A DNA stretch of 39,488 nt from Desulforapulum autotrophicum. Its GTDB lineage: Bacteria; Desulfobacterota; Desulfobacteria; Desulfobacterales; Desulfolunaceae. Location of the stretch: assembly GCA_020723285.1 (NCBI GenBank), contig DYJE01000042.1, positions 1-39,488 on the forward strand. Direction: 5' to 3'. The notes beneath the pieces were generated by a model. It ran no database searches and was not told the DNA's origin. It saw only the letters and a list, made by a program, of their open reading frames with translations. Below are positions 9,953 through 18,724 of this stretch, one piece after another (position 1 is the stretch's first letter; each line of letters opens with the position of its first letter). The position numbers were made by a program, and so were the translations under genes.

Positions 9953-9987
9953 AACAACGGATGAATTCCGTTGTTTTTATTTTTTTA
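9953..9987 (+). terminator. Rho-independent terminator between lnt and prfB
   Basis: A 9-bp perfect stem (9953-9961 with 9967-9975) and a five-base loop are followed by TTTATTTTTTTAT. It ends the lnt transcript only about 30 bases before the prfB start codon. Confidence 0.88.
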
Positions 9988-10017
9988 TCCAAACAACAGA
10001 AACACAGGGAGGATCAC

Positions 10018-11116
10018 ATGTCGTTTGAACTTAAAAGCACGTTAAGGGATTGTCAGGCCAAACTCAAACAGCTCGAAGGTTGTCTTTGACTTCCCTGGCA
10101 AACATCACAGACTGAAAGAACTCGAAGCCCAGATCGGGCATAAAGATTTCTGGAACAATCCCGACGCCACAGCGCCTGTTCTCAAGGAACGAACCCATCT
10201 GACCCAGTCCATCGACAACTGGAACGCCCTGAACACCCTGGTGGAAGACGCGGAAATTCTCCTTGAGCTTGCTCAGGAAGAAGGGGATGATTCTGTTTTG
10301 CGCGATGTGGAAAAACAGATCGGGGATATTGACGCACGGATCTCCCGGATGTCCATCGAGATGATGCTGGACGGTGAAACCGACGGATGTGACGCCATTG
10401 TGTCCATCAACGCCGGGGCTGGCGGCACCGACTCCCAGGACTGGGCGGAGATGCTGTTCCGCATGTATTCCAGGTGGTGCGACCAGAGAGGTTTCAAGGA
10501 AACCATCATCGACTATCAGCCCGGCGACGAGGCGGGAATCAAGAGCGTCACATTTTCCGTGGCCGGAGAAAACGCGTTCGGGTATCTGAAAGTGGAGTCC
10601 GGAGTTCACCGGCTGGTCCGCATTTCTCCGTTCAACGCAAACGGCAAACGGCAGACCTCCTTCAGCTCGGTCTTTGTGTACCCCGAGATCAAGGATGAAA
10701 TCGTGGTGGACGTGGAAGACAAGGATATCAGGATCGACGTCTTCCGCGCCAGCGGCTCCGGCGGACAGCATGTCAACAAGACAAGCAGCGCCGTGCGCAT
10801 CACACATTTCCCGTCGGGCATCGTGGTCCAGTGTCAGCAGGAATCGTCGCAGCACAGGAACCGTGACATTGCCATGCGAGTCCTGAAGTCGCGCCTGTAT
10901 CAGCTTGAAAAGCAGAGGCGGGATGAAAAACTCCAGGCCATCCATGACGGAAAAGACGAGATCAACTTCGGCAGCCAGATCCGTTCCTACGTCCTTCATC
11001 CGTACCAGATGGTGAAAGACCACCGGACAAGCCATGAAACAGGAAACGTGAAAAGTGTTCTGGACGGCAACCTGGACTCCTTCATCGAGGCTGCGCTCCT
11101 TTCGGGGAATTCATAA
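10018..11116 (+). CDS. prfB: Peptide chain release factor 2, with +1 programmed frameshift
   Basis: Release factor 2 ends translation at UGA and UAA. The reading frame starts at ATG 10018 (GGGAGG five bases upstream) and meets an in-frame TGA at 10087-10089 after 23 codons. The slippery site CTT-TGA-C (10084-10090) with an upstream GAAGGT Shine-Dalgarno-like element is the known RF2 frameshift signal. After the shift the frame continues from GAC at 10088 for 342 codons, giving 365 residues, the same length as the E. coli protein. The RF2 tripeptide SPF (ISPFNANGKR) and the GGQ motif (GSGGQHVNK) are present. It is autoregulated: low RF2 favours the shift. The HD hydrolase gene follows four bases later. 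Confidence 0.97.
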
Positions 11117-11119
11117 GAT

Positions 11120-11695
11120 ATGCTCGACGCGGAAGGCATTCTCCGGAAGTTTTACGACCCGGATTCCGAAGTATACAGAATTCTTGTCACCCACAGTCGC
11201 CATGTGGCCGCCAAAGCCCTTGAAACGGCGAAAAAAGTGGCGCATCTCAAGCCCGATCTGGAGTTTATCGAAGAAGCGGCCATGCTCCATGACATCGGCA
11301 TCGTCAGGACCCGGACACTGAAACTGGGATGCCACGGCGATCAGCCCTATGTGTGCCACGGATACCTGGGACGGGCCATGCTCGATTCCCTCGGCCTTTT
11401 CCGCCACGGTCTCGTGGCGGAACGGCATACAGGGGTGGGTATCACGAAACAGGATATCATGGAAAGAAACCTCGGGCTTCCCCTTCGGGACATGGTGCCT
11501 CTCACGCTGGAAGAAGAGATCATCTGTTACGCCGACAAGTTTTTTTCCAAGAACCACGGGGCTGTTTCAACTGAAAAAACCATGGACGAGGTGCTCGCCT
11601 ATTTCGCCCCCTTTGGCGAAAAACAGGTGGAACGTTTTAAATTCTGGGCCCGTCGATTCGGTGATCTGCCATGTACAACGAATTCTCCGTCCTGA
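11120..11695 (+). CDS. HD-domain metal-dependent hydrolase
   Basis: A 191-residue cytoplasmic protein with a single HD domain: the first metal-ligand His in VTHSRHVAAKA, the HD pair in AMLHDIGIV, and a downstream His in ERHTGVG. The glycine-rich segment and size resemble the YqeK/uncharacterised HDIG family of nucleotide or phosphate hydrolases. The natural substrate is unknown. It begins four bases after prfB and overlaps thiL by 25 bases, so it belongs to the same transcript, but this does not reveal its role. Confidence 0.85.
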   Translation: MLDAEGILRKFYDPDSEVYRILVTHSRHVAAKALETAKKVAHLKPDLEFIEEAAMLHDIGIVRTRTLKLGCHGDQPYVCHGYLGRAMLDSLGLFRHGLVAERHTGVGITKQDIMERNLGLPLRDMVPLTLEEEIICYADKFFSKNHGAVSTEKTMDEVLAYFAPFGEKQVERFKFWARRFGDLPCTTNSPS

Positions 11696-12630
11696 AAAAC
11701 ATCATGAACAGGATTGACGTCCTGAACCAGGGGAATCCTGCCCTGGTCATTCCTCCCGGCGATGACGCGGCCCTGCTGGCCCCGCTTTCACGGCCGGTGG
11801 TGACCACGGATACCCATCGTGAAGGCGTCCATTTCAAACTGGAATGGCAAAGTCCCCATGACATCGGGTACAAAGCCGTGATGGCGGCCCTGAGCGACCT
11901 TGCGGCATCCTATGCGCGGCCTGTCTGCCTGTTCATCAATCTTGGCCTTCCCGCATCGGCTTCCGAATCCTTGGCCGGAGATTTATACGACGGCGTCAAA
12001 GCTGCTCTCACCCAAACATCCTGTGCCATGGGCGGCGGCAATATATCCATGTCGGAAACCGTGTCTCTTGATCTTTTCGCCCTGGGTGAAGGTGATCCGG
12101 TGATATTTCCCATGCGGTCCGGGGCGGTGCCGGGTCAGGGCATGTACGTCACGGGACCTCTGGGTCTGGCCCGGGGCGGTCTGATGTGCTTACAGCGCGG
12201 GGAACCTGGATTTCCGGATCTGGTCGAACGTTTCAAAAAGCCGTCGGCCCGTTTCGACGCGGCGGGAGTGTTGAAACAAAACGGCGTAGCCTGTGTCATG
12301 GATGTCAGTGACGGTCTTTCCGGCGACGCGGGCCATGTGGCCAGGGCGTCGAACCTGACGGTCCGGCTTCATATCGGCCATGACCATGTCCATCCGTCTC
12401 TTGAAAAATTCTGCCGGGTTTCGGGTGAAAACGCCCAGGCCATGATGATGTCGGGCGGTGAAGACTACGAACTGCTTTTCACCTGCAATCCCCAGATGTT
12501 TGAAAAAATCAAAGCCGATCTTCCCCAGGCGTTCCGGGTGGGAACTTGTCTGTCTTATACGGGCCGGAATCTTGAAGGCGTGCCGGAATCCTGCCGCTCG
12601 TATGTCCACGGAGAAACAATAAGGACGTGA
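11671..12630 (+). CDS. thiL: Thiamine-monophosphate kinase
   Basis: A 319-residue enzyme that phosphorylates thiamine phosphate to thiamine diphosphate using ATP. Motifs typical of the PurM/ThiL fold are present: the metal-binding IPPGDDAALL near the N-terminus, TTDTHREGVHF, GGGNIS and MDVSDGLSGDAGHVA. The start at 11671 has GGTGAT six bases upstream and gives the family-like N-terminus NEFSVLKNI, although it overlaps the HD gene by 25 bases. No other thiamine genes lie nearby. Confidence 0.92.
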   Translation: MYNEFSVLKNIMNRIDVLNQGNPALVIPPGDDAALLAPLSRPVVTTDTHREGVHFKLEWQSPHDIGYKAVMAALSDLAASYARPVCLFINLGLPASASESLAGDLYDGVKAALTQTSCAMGGGNISMSETVSLDLFALGEGDPVIFPMRSGAVPGQGMYVTGPLGLARGGLMCLQRGEPGFPDLVERFKKPSARFDAAGVLKQNGVACVMDVSDGLSGDAGHVARASNLTVRLHIGHDHVHPSLEKFCRVSGENAQAMMMSGGEDYELLFTCNPQMFEKIKADLPQAFRVGTCLSYTGRNLEGVPESCRSYVHGETIRT

Positions 12631-12636
12631 TGAACG

Positions 12637-13425
12637 ATGAAACTTTTTGACAGCCATGCCCATCTCGATGACACGTCCTACCTTAAAGACTGGAACGACG
12701 TTCTTGACCGGGCAAAAAACGCGGGGGTTCATGCCGTCATGCTGGTGGGCATCACGGAAAAAAATTCCGAACATTTGATCCGTATGGCTGAGGACAATCC
12801 GATGTTCCGCTGTTCGGTGGGCATCCATCCCCATGACGCGGCGAGTGCCGACCAGCGCGCCATCGATCATCTGAAGAGCCTTGCCGTGAAACACCCTGTG
12901 GTGAAGGCCTGGGGTGAAACAGGCCTCGATTTCGCCCGGATGCACTCGCCACGGCCGGATCAGGAACGTTGGTTCGAACGGCAGATGGACGCCGCCGCCG
13001 AACTGTCGCTGCCCCTGATATTTCATGAACGGGATTCCGGGGGTCGTTTTCTGGACATGGTCCGTCATCATGCCCGGAACCGTGATCTCAAAGGCGTGGT
13101 TCACTGTTTCAGCGGCAGCACGGCGGAACTGAGCGCCTACCTGGATCTGGGGCTTTATATCGGAATCACCGGCATCCTCACCGTGAAAGCCAGAGGCGAG
13201 GAACTTCGGAAACAGGTCCTCCATATCCCAGAAAACCGTCTTGTGGTGGAAACCGACGCCCCCTATCTCACCCCCTCCCCCGAGAGAAACAAACACAAAC
13301 GCAACGAACCAGCCTTTGTCCGGACCACGCTTTTGAAGCTTGCGGAAGTCCGGGGCGATGACCCCGATTGTCTGGCCGACCATGTCTGGAACAACACCCT
13401 GAACCTTTACGGAATGATGGCATAA
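12637..13425 (+). CDS. TatD-family metal-dependent hydrolase / DNase
   Basis: A 262-residue TIM-barrel protein. Metal-binding motifs appear in family order: FDSHAHLDD near the N-terminus, GIHPHDA, WGETGLDFAR, VVHCFSGS and VETDAPYLTPSPERN. Members are 3'-5' exonucleases or deoxyribonucleases involved in DNA repair or degradation. The expected HxR motif reads FHERDS. It follows thiL by six bases with AAGGA upstream, making it the last gene of the prfB-HD-thiL-tatD run. Confidence 0.92.
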   Translation: MKLFDSHAHLDDTSYLKDWNDVLDRAKNAGVHAVMLVGITEKNSEHLIRMAEDNPMFRCSVGIHPHDAASADQRAIDHLKSLAVKHPVVKAWGETGLDFARMHSPRPDQERWFERQMDAAAELSLPLIFHERDSGGRFLDMVRHHARNRDLKGVVHCFSGSTAELSAYLDLGLYIGITGILTVKARGEELRKQVLHIPENRLVVETDAPYLTPSPERNKHKRNEPAFVRTTLLKLAEVRGDDPDCLADHVWNNTLNLYGMMA

Positions 13426-13502
13426 TATACCGGCCCATGCGTTTGCCGGTTCCGTCTGTGAATCCTGATCTGGCATAAACAAACGTTACCCCTAATGACA
13501 TA

Positions 13503-13525
13503 TTTTTGATGTTGATCATCAAAAA
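13503..13525. promoter_or_regulatory. Dyad in the region before the LRR lipoprotein gene
   Basis: A perfect 9-bp inverted repeat, TTTTTGATG and CATCAAAAA, around a five-base centre. It lacks a T run on the correct side for a forward terminator, so it may be a protein-binding site. I could not find a convincing promoter between it and the gene at 13649. Confidence 0.35.
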
Positions 13526-13648
13526 AAATTATGCCCGCGTAAAAAGACCGCTTTCATTTTGTTGACCAAAACGATATACCGGCGTCAGCGATCCGGGGGG
13601 CGCTGATGTGATTTGGCATTGATTTAAGTGTTTTTTTGCGAGGGTGAT

Positions 13649-15706
13649 ATGACGGCTTCCGGTTTACGCAGTTTCATGTGTTTTGTACTTTCCATTTCCT
13701 GTCTTTGGGGTTGCTCGACGTTTAACAAGCCTGTTGACAGAGCTTTTTTCAACGAATACCAGCAGCACGGCAATCATTATTTCAGTGATCGCGGCCATGA
13801 TCTCATGGATGTGATAAGTTGTTCCTTTGAATACCCGGTTCTGGGGGCCGCCATCATTGCGGGACCTCTGAAATTCGGGGTGTTGAACCGTGTCCATACA
13901 GGAGGCGCAGCGTCCGGTCCGGGATTTGGCGGCATGGCACCCCTGAATGGATGCGGATACCGCTGCGGCCAGTTGGGCTGTTATGAACAGGATGAATCGG
14001 TGCTTGGAATGGCTATGGACTCCCTGCCCGCGTACCCCGACACAAGCCGGGCTGTTTTGAGGGGCAAAGGACGAAAGGCCGGAGAAGACGCTTACAATAC
14101 GGCTCCGATGCTGTTCAGGATCGGAGCCGCCGCAGGTGTTTTCGGCGGGGTCCGCCTGGAGTTCAACTTCGGTGAGCTTGTCGATTTTATCGTGGGTTTC
14201 GCCGGTGTCGACCTGATGGACGACGACCTGAACAATATGATACACGGGGTTTCGTATCTCGATCTCAAAAATTCCGAACTGGATGTTTTATCCGGAAAAA
14301 TCGGTCATTTTACCGATCTGCGCCGCCTGGACATTTCGGGAAACCGCTTGACGGAACTCCCCCCGGAGTTGAAAAAACTAAGAAAACTGTCGGAGCTGAA
14401 CGCGGGCCACAATAGGCTGACGTCCTTTCCCGAGGCCCTCTGCGGCCACGACTACCTTGCTGTCCTCAGGCTGAAAGGCAATGCCATCCAATCCCTTCCC
14501 CCGAACTTCAAACACCTCCGAGCCCTTGAAATTCTTGACCTTTCGGATAACGGACTGACCGGTATCCCACTGGCCCTGTGCCAGACCCGGCGGCTCATCG
14601 ATCTGGACCTGAAGGAGAACCGTATCGACCGGCTGCCACCTGAAATCGGGCACCTTTCATATCTTGAAAACATGGATCTGGCGGGAAACCCTCTGGGGCA
14701 GATTCCACCGGTACTTTTGTCATTGCACAGGCTGAAAACCCTTTCTCTGAGCCGGACCGGACTGACACAGGTTCCAGGGGACATGACCGGGCTTTCAAGT
14801 CTGTCTCGACTTGACCTTTCGTTTAACGGAATCGAACATCTCGACGCCTCGATTCCGGGAAACATGCCCAAACTAGAAATCCTGGACTTAAGGGGCAATC
14901 CGTTGTCAAAGGATGACATGGTGGACCTGTACTGCCTTTTCGGAAACCATGTCAGGCTTGACGTGCCGTTCGAGGAATGCATGGCCGGCCCCGCGCATGA
15001 AAAAAACGGCAGGCCATCGGGCCATGGAAAAAAGCGCCTGAAAAACGCCCTGGGAATGGATTTCGTGTACGCCGAGCCGGGCTGGTTTTTCATGGGAAGC
15101 CCTGAAAGCGAGCGTCGCCGGTTCAGCGATGAAGAACGCCATCAGGTGACACTGACCAGGGGCTACTTCATGCAGACCACGGAAGTGACCGTGGATCAAT
15201 GGAATGCGGTCATGGGAAACAGCGGACCTTCTGTCGTGAAACCTGGCTGCGGCGACTGCCCGGTGACGGACGTCAGCTGGCATGACGCCATGGCGTTCAT
15301 CAGAACATTGAACGAACGGGAAGGCCACAACACATACAGGCTCCCCACCGAGGCGGAATGGGAATACGCCTGCCGGGCCGGATCCCAAACCCCATTCCCC
15401 TTTGACAAAAACCTGCCCTCGTCACGGGCGGGATACACGGGACACGCGGTGAAGACCGGCCGTCTTTCTCCCAATTTCTGGGGAATATACGACATGAGCG
15501 GCAACGTCGAAGAATGGTGTGCCGACTGGTATGGCGAATACAGCGGCGGTCACAGCGTCGACCCGGAAGGTCCCGAAACAGGAGAAGGGCGGGTGATCCG
15601 GAGCAGCGGTTTCGATGGAAAACATGTCCGGTCAGCCCAGCGCAACCTGAACCGCCCGGATTTCAAGTCGTCCACTCTTGGCTTCCGGCTGGCCAGGAAC
15701 CTGTGA
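13649..15706 (+). CDS. Lipoprotein fusing leucine-rich repeats to a sulfatase-modifying-factor (FGE-like) domain
   Basis: A 685-residue exported protein. The start at 13649 has GAGGGTGAT upstream and gives a signal ending in a lipobox-like LWGC. Residues of about 40-210 form a glycine-rich domain of unknown function ending in GELVDFIVGF and a DDDL stretch. About 210-445 are LPPEL-type leucine-rich repeats (LDLSDNGLTGIP, LDLKENRIDRLP and others), a protein-binding scaffold. About 470-685 are an FGE-sulfatase / C-type-lectin-like domain (GWFFMGSPESE, RLPTEAEWEYACRAG, WGIYDMSGNVEEWC, STLGFRLAR). The active-site cysteines of true formylglycine-generating enzymes are not visible near the C-terminus, so a non-catalytic or binding role is more likely. 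Lnt at 8313 would mature it. It stands alone. Confidence 0.85.
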   Translation: MTASGLRSFMCFVLSISCLWGCSTFNKPVDRAFFNEYQQHGNHYFSDRGHDLMDVISCSFEYPVLGAAIIAGPLKFGVLNRVHTGGAASGPGFGGMAPLNGCGYRCGQLGCYEQDESVLGMAMDSLPAYPDTSRAVLRGKGRKAGEDAYNTAPMLFRIGAAAGVFGGVRLEFNFGELVDFIVGFAGVDLMDDDLNNMIHGVSYLDLKNSELDVLSGKIGHFTDLRRLDISGNRLTELPPELKKLRKLSELNAGHNRLTSFPEALCGHDYLAVLRLKGNAIQSLPPNFKHLRALEILDLSDNGLTGIPLALCQTRRLIDLDLKENRIDRLPPEIGHLSYLENMDLAGNPLGQIPPVLLSLHRLKTLSLSRTGLTQVPGDMTGLSSLSRLDLSFNGIEHLDASIPGNMPKLEILDLRGNPLSKDDMVDLYCLFGNHVRLDVPFEECMAGPAHEKNGRPSGHGKKRLKNALGMDFVYAEPGWFFMGSPESERRRFSDEERHQVTLTRGYFMQTTEVTVDQWNAVMGNSGPSVVKPGCGDCPVTDVSWHDAMAFIRTLNEREGHNTYRLPTEAEWEYACRAGSQTPFPFDKNLPSSRAGYTGHAVKTGRLSPNFWGIYDMSGNVEEWCADWYGEYSGGHSVDPEGPETGEGRVIRSSGFDGKHVRSAQRNLNRPDFKSSTLGFRLARNL

Positions 15707-15801
15707 CGTGTTTCCGAGGGTTTCAAGGTCGGGGTTGATCATTCCTCAAAGGTGCTGTAAAAGGAAGTTCTTTGTCCATATGAAGGGGGATGTGACGCAC
15801 C

Positions 15802-16884
15802 ATGGCAAACACCAGCAACCGTAAGAAAAAACCCGAGGCGGCCAGGCCCGATCGGGGCAAAGCGGCTCCAAATCGTAAGAAAGCCGCCCCAAAAAAAGGG
15901 GGGGCGCAGGGGTCGTCGTTCATGCGCGCCGTCTCAGGGATTTTTCTCCTTGTCCTCATTGTGGTGGCCGCAGGTCTTGCGGTTCGTCATTTTTTCCCAC
16001 CGGAGGTCCAGAAAAGAAAAACACATTACGAGGTGTTTCCCCAGCATGATTCCGTCCCGGATAAAAAGCATGAATCATCGGATCTGAGATATAAAGATGA
16101 AAGCGTGGACGAACCGGAGGCCGCCGATGACCGGGAAAAGGATGCCGGCATCGGAGAAGTTGCAGGTAAGGAGGACCCGCCTGAAAAAGACGAGCCTCCT
16201 GTCAACCGTGAGGACCTTCCCAGAGTGGCGCTGATCATCGACGATATCGGGTATGACCGCTCCATGGCGAAAAAACTCGCGGACATCGATCCGGGCATGA
16301 CCTTGTCCATTCTTCCACACAGCCCGAACCGCAGGGAAATCATGTCTTACGCCCGGAAAACCGGCGTGGAGATTATGCTTCACCTGCCCATGGAGCCCAT
16401 GGAATACCCGAAGGTGGACCCCGGCCCCGGCGCGCTGCTCATGTCCCAGGACGCGGACACGATGATCGGACGCCTGCACGAGGCCCTGGAATCCGTTCCC
16501 GACGCCGTGGGGGTGAACAACCACATGGGGTCCCGGTTGACCTCGGAGTCCACACGGATGTACCAGGTTTTTTCCATTCTCCGTAAAAAGGGGCTTTTTT
16601 TTATCGACAGCCGCACCTCGTCCAAGAGCGTGTGCCGCCCCTCGGCGTCCCTTCTCCAGCTTACCTACGGCGAAAGGGATGTTTTTCTTGACCACAGCCA
16701 GGATCGGGAAACGATCCGCAAACAGCTGAGGACCCTTGTCCGGATGGCGGAACGGAGAGGAAGTGCCATTGGTATAGGGCATCCCCACACTGAGACGTAT
16801 GAGATCCTGGTGGATGAATATCCGAGGCTGATCAGCCGGGTCCGCATCGTCCATGCCTCGGAGCTGGTCCGGCCCGCCGGATGA
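15802..16884 (+). CDS. Divergent polysaccharide deacetylase (YibQ/DUF610-like)
   Basis: A 360-residue protein. A basic Lys/Pro/Ala-rich N-terminal 35 residues precedes one membrane segment (about 43-62, ISGIFLLVLIVVAAGLAV), then an acidic linker to about residue 135, then the periplasmic domain. That domain shows VALIIDDIGYD, LSILPHSPN, EIMLHLPMEP, GVNNHMGSRLT and FFIDSRTS, the pattern of the divergent polysaccharide deacetylase family. These proteins are anchored to the inner membrane, often near cell-division amidase genes; the substrate is not established. GGGGGAT lies upstream of the ATG. Confidence 0.85.
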   Translation: MANTSNRKKKPEAARPDRGKAAPNRKKAAPKKGGAQGSSFMRAVSGIFLLVLIVVAAGLAVRHFFPPEVQKRKTHYEVFPQHDSVPDKKHESSDLRYKDESVDEPEAADDREKDAGIGEVAGKEDPPEKDEPPVNREDLPRVALIIDDIGYDRSMAKKLADIDPGMTLSILPHSPNRREIMSYARKTGVEIMLHLPMEPMEYPKVDPGPGALLMSQDADTMIGRLHEALESVPDAVGVNNHMGSRLTSESTRMYQVFSILRKKGLFFIDSRTSSKSVCRPSASLLQLTYGERDVFLDHSQDRETIRKQLRTLVRMAERRGSAIGIGHPHTETYEILVDEYPRLISRVRIVHASELVRPAG

Positions 16885-16922
16885 GGGTGGAAAGGCTTTT
16901 TGAACATGGATTATATTTTCAC

Positions 16923-16950
16923 TTGACAATCGATTGAAACAGTCTAAAAT
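16923..16950 (+). promoter_or_regulatory. Sigma-70 promoter of the rplU-rpmA-obgE-proBA operon
   Basis: A perfect TTGACA (16923-16928), 16 bases, then TAAAAT (16945-16950, five of six consensus positions). The leader to the rplU start is about 57 bases. This is the strongest sigma-70 promoter in the window, fitting a ribosomal protein operon. Confidence 0.75.
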
Positions 16951-17013
16951 AGTTAGGTTTTTAAATCCGAGGTCCGTATGGACTGATAATAAAGCAAAAA
17001 CGGGAGATTAGAG

Positions 17014-17328
17014 ATGATGTATGCTGTGGTTTCAACCGGCGGAAAGCAGTATAAAGTCCAGGAAGGCGAAGTCCTTCGTGTGGAAAAACTGGAAGGCGAC
17101 GTGGGCGCTCCAATTTCCTTCGACAGCGTTCTGATGTTTTCCGATGGAGAAAAGGTCTCACTGGGACGTCCTGTCATCGACGGTGCCGTGGTCAGCGGAC
17201 ATATCGTCCAACAGGGAAAAGAGAAAAAGGTCATCGCTTTCAAATACAAACGTCGTAAACATTCCCGCCGTAAAGTGGGCCACCGCCAGATGTTCACCGC
17301 GGTGAAAATCGACAGTATCAAAGCGTAA
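17014..17328 (+). CDS. rplU: 50S ribosomal protein L21
   Basis: A 104-residue large-subunit protein that binds 23S rRNA. The family N-terminus MYAVVSTGGKQYKV and the C-terminal FKYKRRKHSRRKVGHRQ are intact. Two adjacent ATGs exist (17014 and 17017); GGGAG is seven bases from the first, which is kept, but the second matches the usual N-terminus. It is first in the operon with rpmA and obgE, the standard proteobacterial arrangement. Confidence 0.98.
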   Translation: MMYAVVSTGGKQYKVQEGEVLRVEKLEGDVGAPISFDSVLMFSDGEKVSLGRPVIDGAVVSGHIVQQGKEKKVIAFKYKRRKHSRRKVGHRQMFTAVKIDSIKA

Positions 17329-17399
17329 TTCAAGCCTGATTTCAGCCGTTCCGGGTTTTCATCGCAAGAACCCCGGAATGCTCTATAAGGAGTTCAAAA

Positions 17400-17654
17400 A
17401 TGGCACATAAAAAAGCGGGCGGCAGTACCAAAAACGGTCGCGACAGTAACGCCCAAAGACGCGGAGTCAAACGTTTCGGCGGAGAATCCGTCCTTGCAGG
17501 AAATATCATTGTACGCCAGGTGGGCACATCCGTCCATCCCGGCAATAACGTAGGCGTTGGAAAGGATTACACCCTTTTTGCGTTGATCGACGGCGTCGTC
17601 AAATTTGAACGACTCGGCCGCGACCGCAAAAAAGTCAGTGTTTATGCAGCGTGA
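17400..17654 (+). CDS. rpmA: 50S ribosomal protein L27
   Basis: An 84-residue large-subunit protein near the peptidyl transferase centre. The N-terminus [16 protein letters not shown] is the mature-type L27 start, without the cleavable Firmicutes extension. AAGGAG precedes the ATG. The stop codon overlaps the GTG of obgE. Confidence 0.98.
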   Translation: MAHKKAGGSTKNGRDSNAQRRGVKRFGGESVLAGNIIVRQVGTSVHPGNNVGVGKDYTLFALIDGVVKFERLGRDRKKVSVYAA

Positions 17655-18724
17655 AATTCATTGATGAAGCCATCATTACTGTCCAGTCCGGGAACGGCGG
17701 AAGAGGATGCGTCAGCTTCCGCCGGGAGAAGTTTATCGAACGGGGCGGTCCCGACGGTGGAGACGGTGGGGATGGCGGAAGCGTTGTTTTAAAGGCGGTC
17801 GGCAGCCGCAGAACTCTTTACGAGTTCCGCCACCGTCATCATATCGCAGCAGAAAACGGAAGGCCCGGCGAGGGTCAGCAACGGCACGGCCGTAACGGTG
17901 AAGACATCCTGATGGAACTTCCCGTGGGTACCCTCGTCTCGGACCTGGAATCCGGTGAAATCGTCCACGATTTTGTCCATGACGGTGAAGTGGTGGTCAT
18001 TGCCAAGGGCGGGCGGGGCGGACGAGGCAACAAACGTTTTGCCACTGCCCGGAACCGCGTTCCCCGATTCGCCCAGCCCGGTGAGCCCGGTGTATTCATG
18101 GAACTGAAGCTGGAACTGAAGCTTCTCGCGGACGTGGGCATCATCGGTTTTCCCAACGCAGGCAAATCGACCCTGATCAGCGTCATTTCATCGGCACGGC
18201 CCAAAACGGCCGCCTATCCTTTCACCACCCTGACACCCAATATCGGCATGGTCCAGCACGAATGGGGTGAGCCTTTCGCCGTGGCGGACATTCCCGGCCT
18301 CATTGAAGGGGCGCATCAGGGACTGGGCCTTGGCATCCAATTCCTGAAACACGCCGAGCGGAACAAGTTCCTGCTTCACCTGATGGATGCTTCGGCCATC
18401 GATCCGGAAGATCCCCTCAAAAACTACAGGACCCTGAACAAAGAGCTGGCCCTTTACAGCAAAGCTCTGGCTGAAAAAAAACAGATTCTGGTTCTCAACA
18501 AGATGGACCTTCCCGAAGCACCTGAACTGGCGGATCTGTTTCAAAAAGCCATGGGGGATGTGGACATCATCCGTATTTCGGCCGCCACAACAATGGGGGT
18601 GGCCGAACTGAAAAAAACACTCGCCGACATGGTGCATCAAGACGTTTACCATTCTGACAACGATCACGATCAGGATGACCAGGATGAGCACACAGATGAC
18701 GAATTCCCAGACGATGAACTCTGA
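17651..18724 (+). CDS. obgE: Obg-family GTPase (ObgE/CgtA)
   Basis: A 357-residue ribosome-associated GTPase acting in 50S assembly and the stringent response. The glycine-rich Obg domain occupies about residues 1-158. The G domain follows: G1 [10 protein letters not shown]2 TT in [10 protein letters not shown]3 [10 protein letters not shown]4 NKMDLP and G5 ISAATT. The last 25 residues are highly acidic and His/Asp-rich ([18 protein letters not shown]), a short version of the acidic tail of other ObgE proteins. It starts at GTG in a GTGA overlap with rpmA, so translation is coupled. The tail is encoded by DNA that also holds the candidate proB starts. Confidence 0.96.
   Translation: MKFIDEAIITVQSGNGGRGCVSFRREKFIERGGPDGGDGGDGGSVVLKAVGSRRTLYEFRHRHHIAAENGRPGEGQQRHGRNGEDILMELPVGTLVSDLESGEIVHDFVHDGEVVVIAKGGRGGRGNKRFATARNRVPRFAQPGEPGVFMELKLELKLLADVGIIGFPNAGKSTLISVISSARPKTAAYPFTTLTPNIGMVQHEWGEPFAVADIPGLIEGAHQGLGLGIQFLKHAERNKFLLHLMDASAIDPEDPLKNYRTLNKELALYSKALAEKKQILVLNKMDLPEAPELADLFQKAMGDVDIIRISAATTMGVAELKKTLADMVHQDVYHSDNDHDQDDQDEHTDDEFPDDEL

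Noticed and set aside
10064-11035. Long open frame of 323 codons on the minus strand across prfB
   Set aside because: It mirrors the GC-rich codons of prfB, which carries all RF2 motifs; the antisense translation has no family pattern and no ribosome binding site.
13431-13455. ACCGGC/GCCGGT inverted repeat just after the TatD gene as a terminator
   Set aside because: The stem is short, with a long loop, and is not followed by a T run.
12190-13482. Open frame of 430 codons on the minus strand across thiL and the TatD gene
   Set aside because: It spans two well-supported genes in antisense and is a codon-bias shadow.
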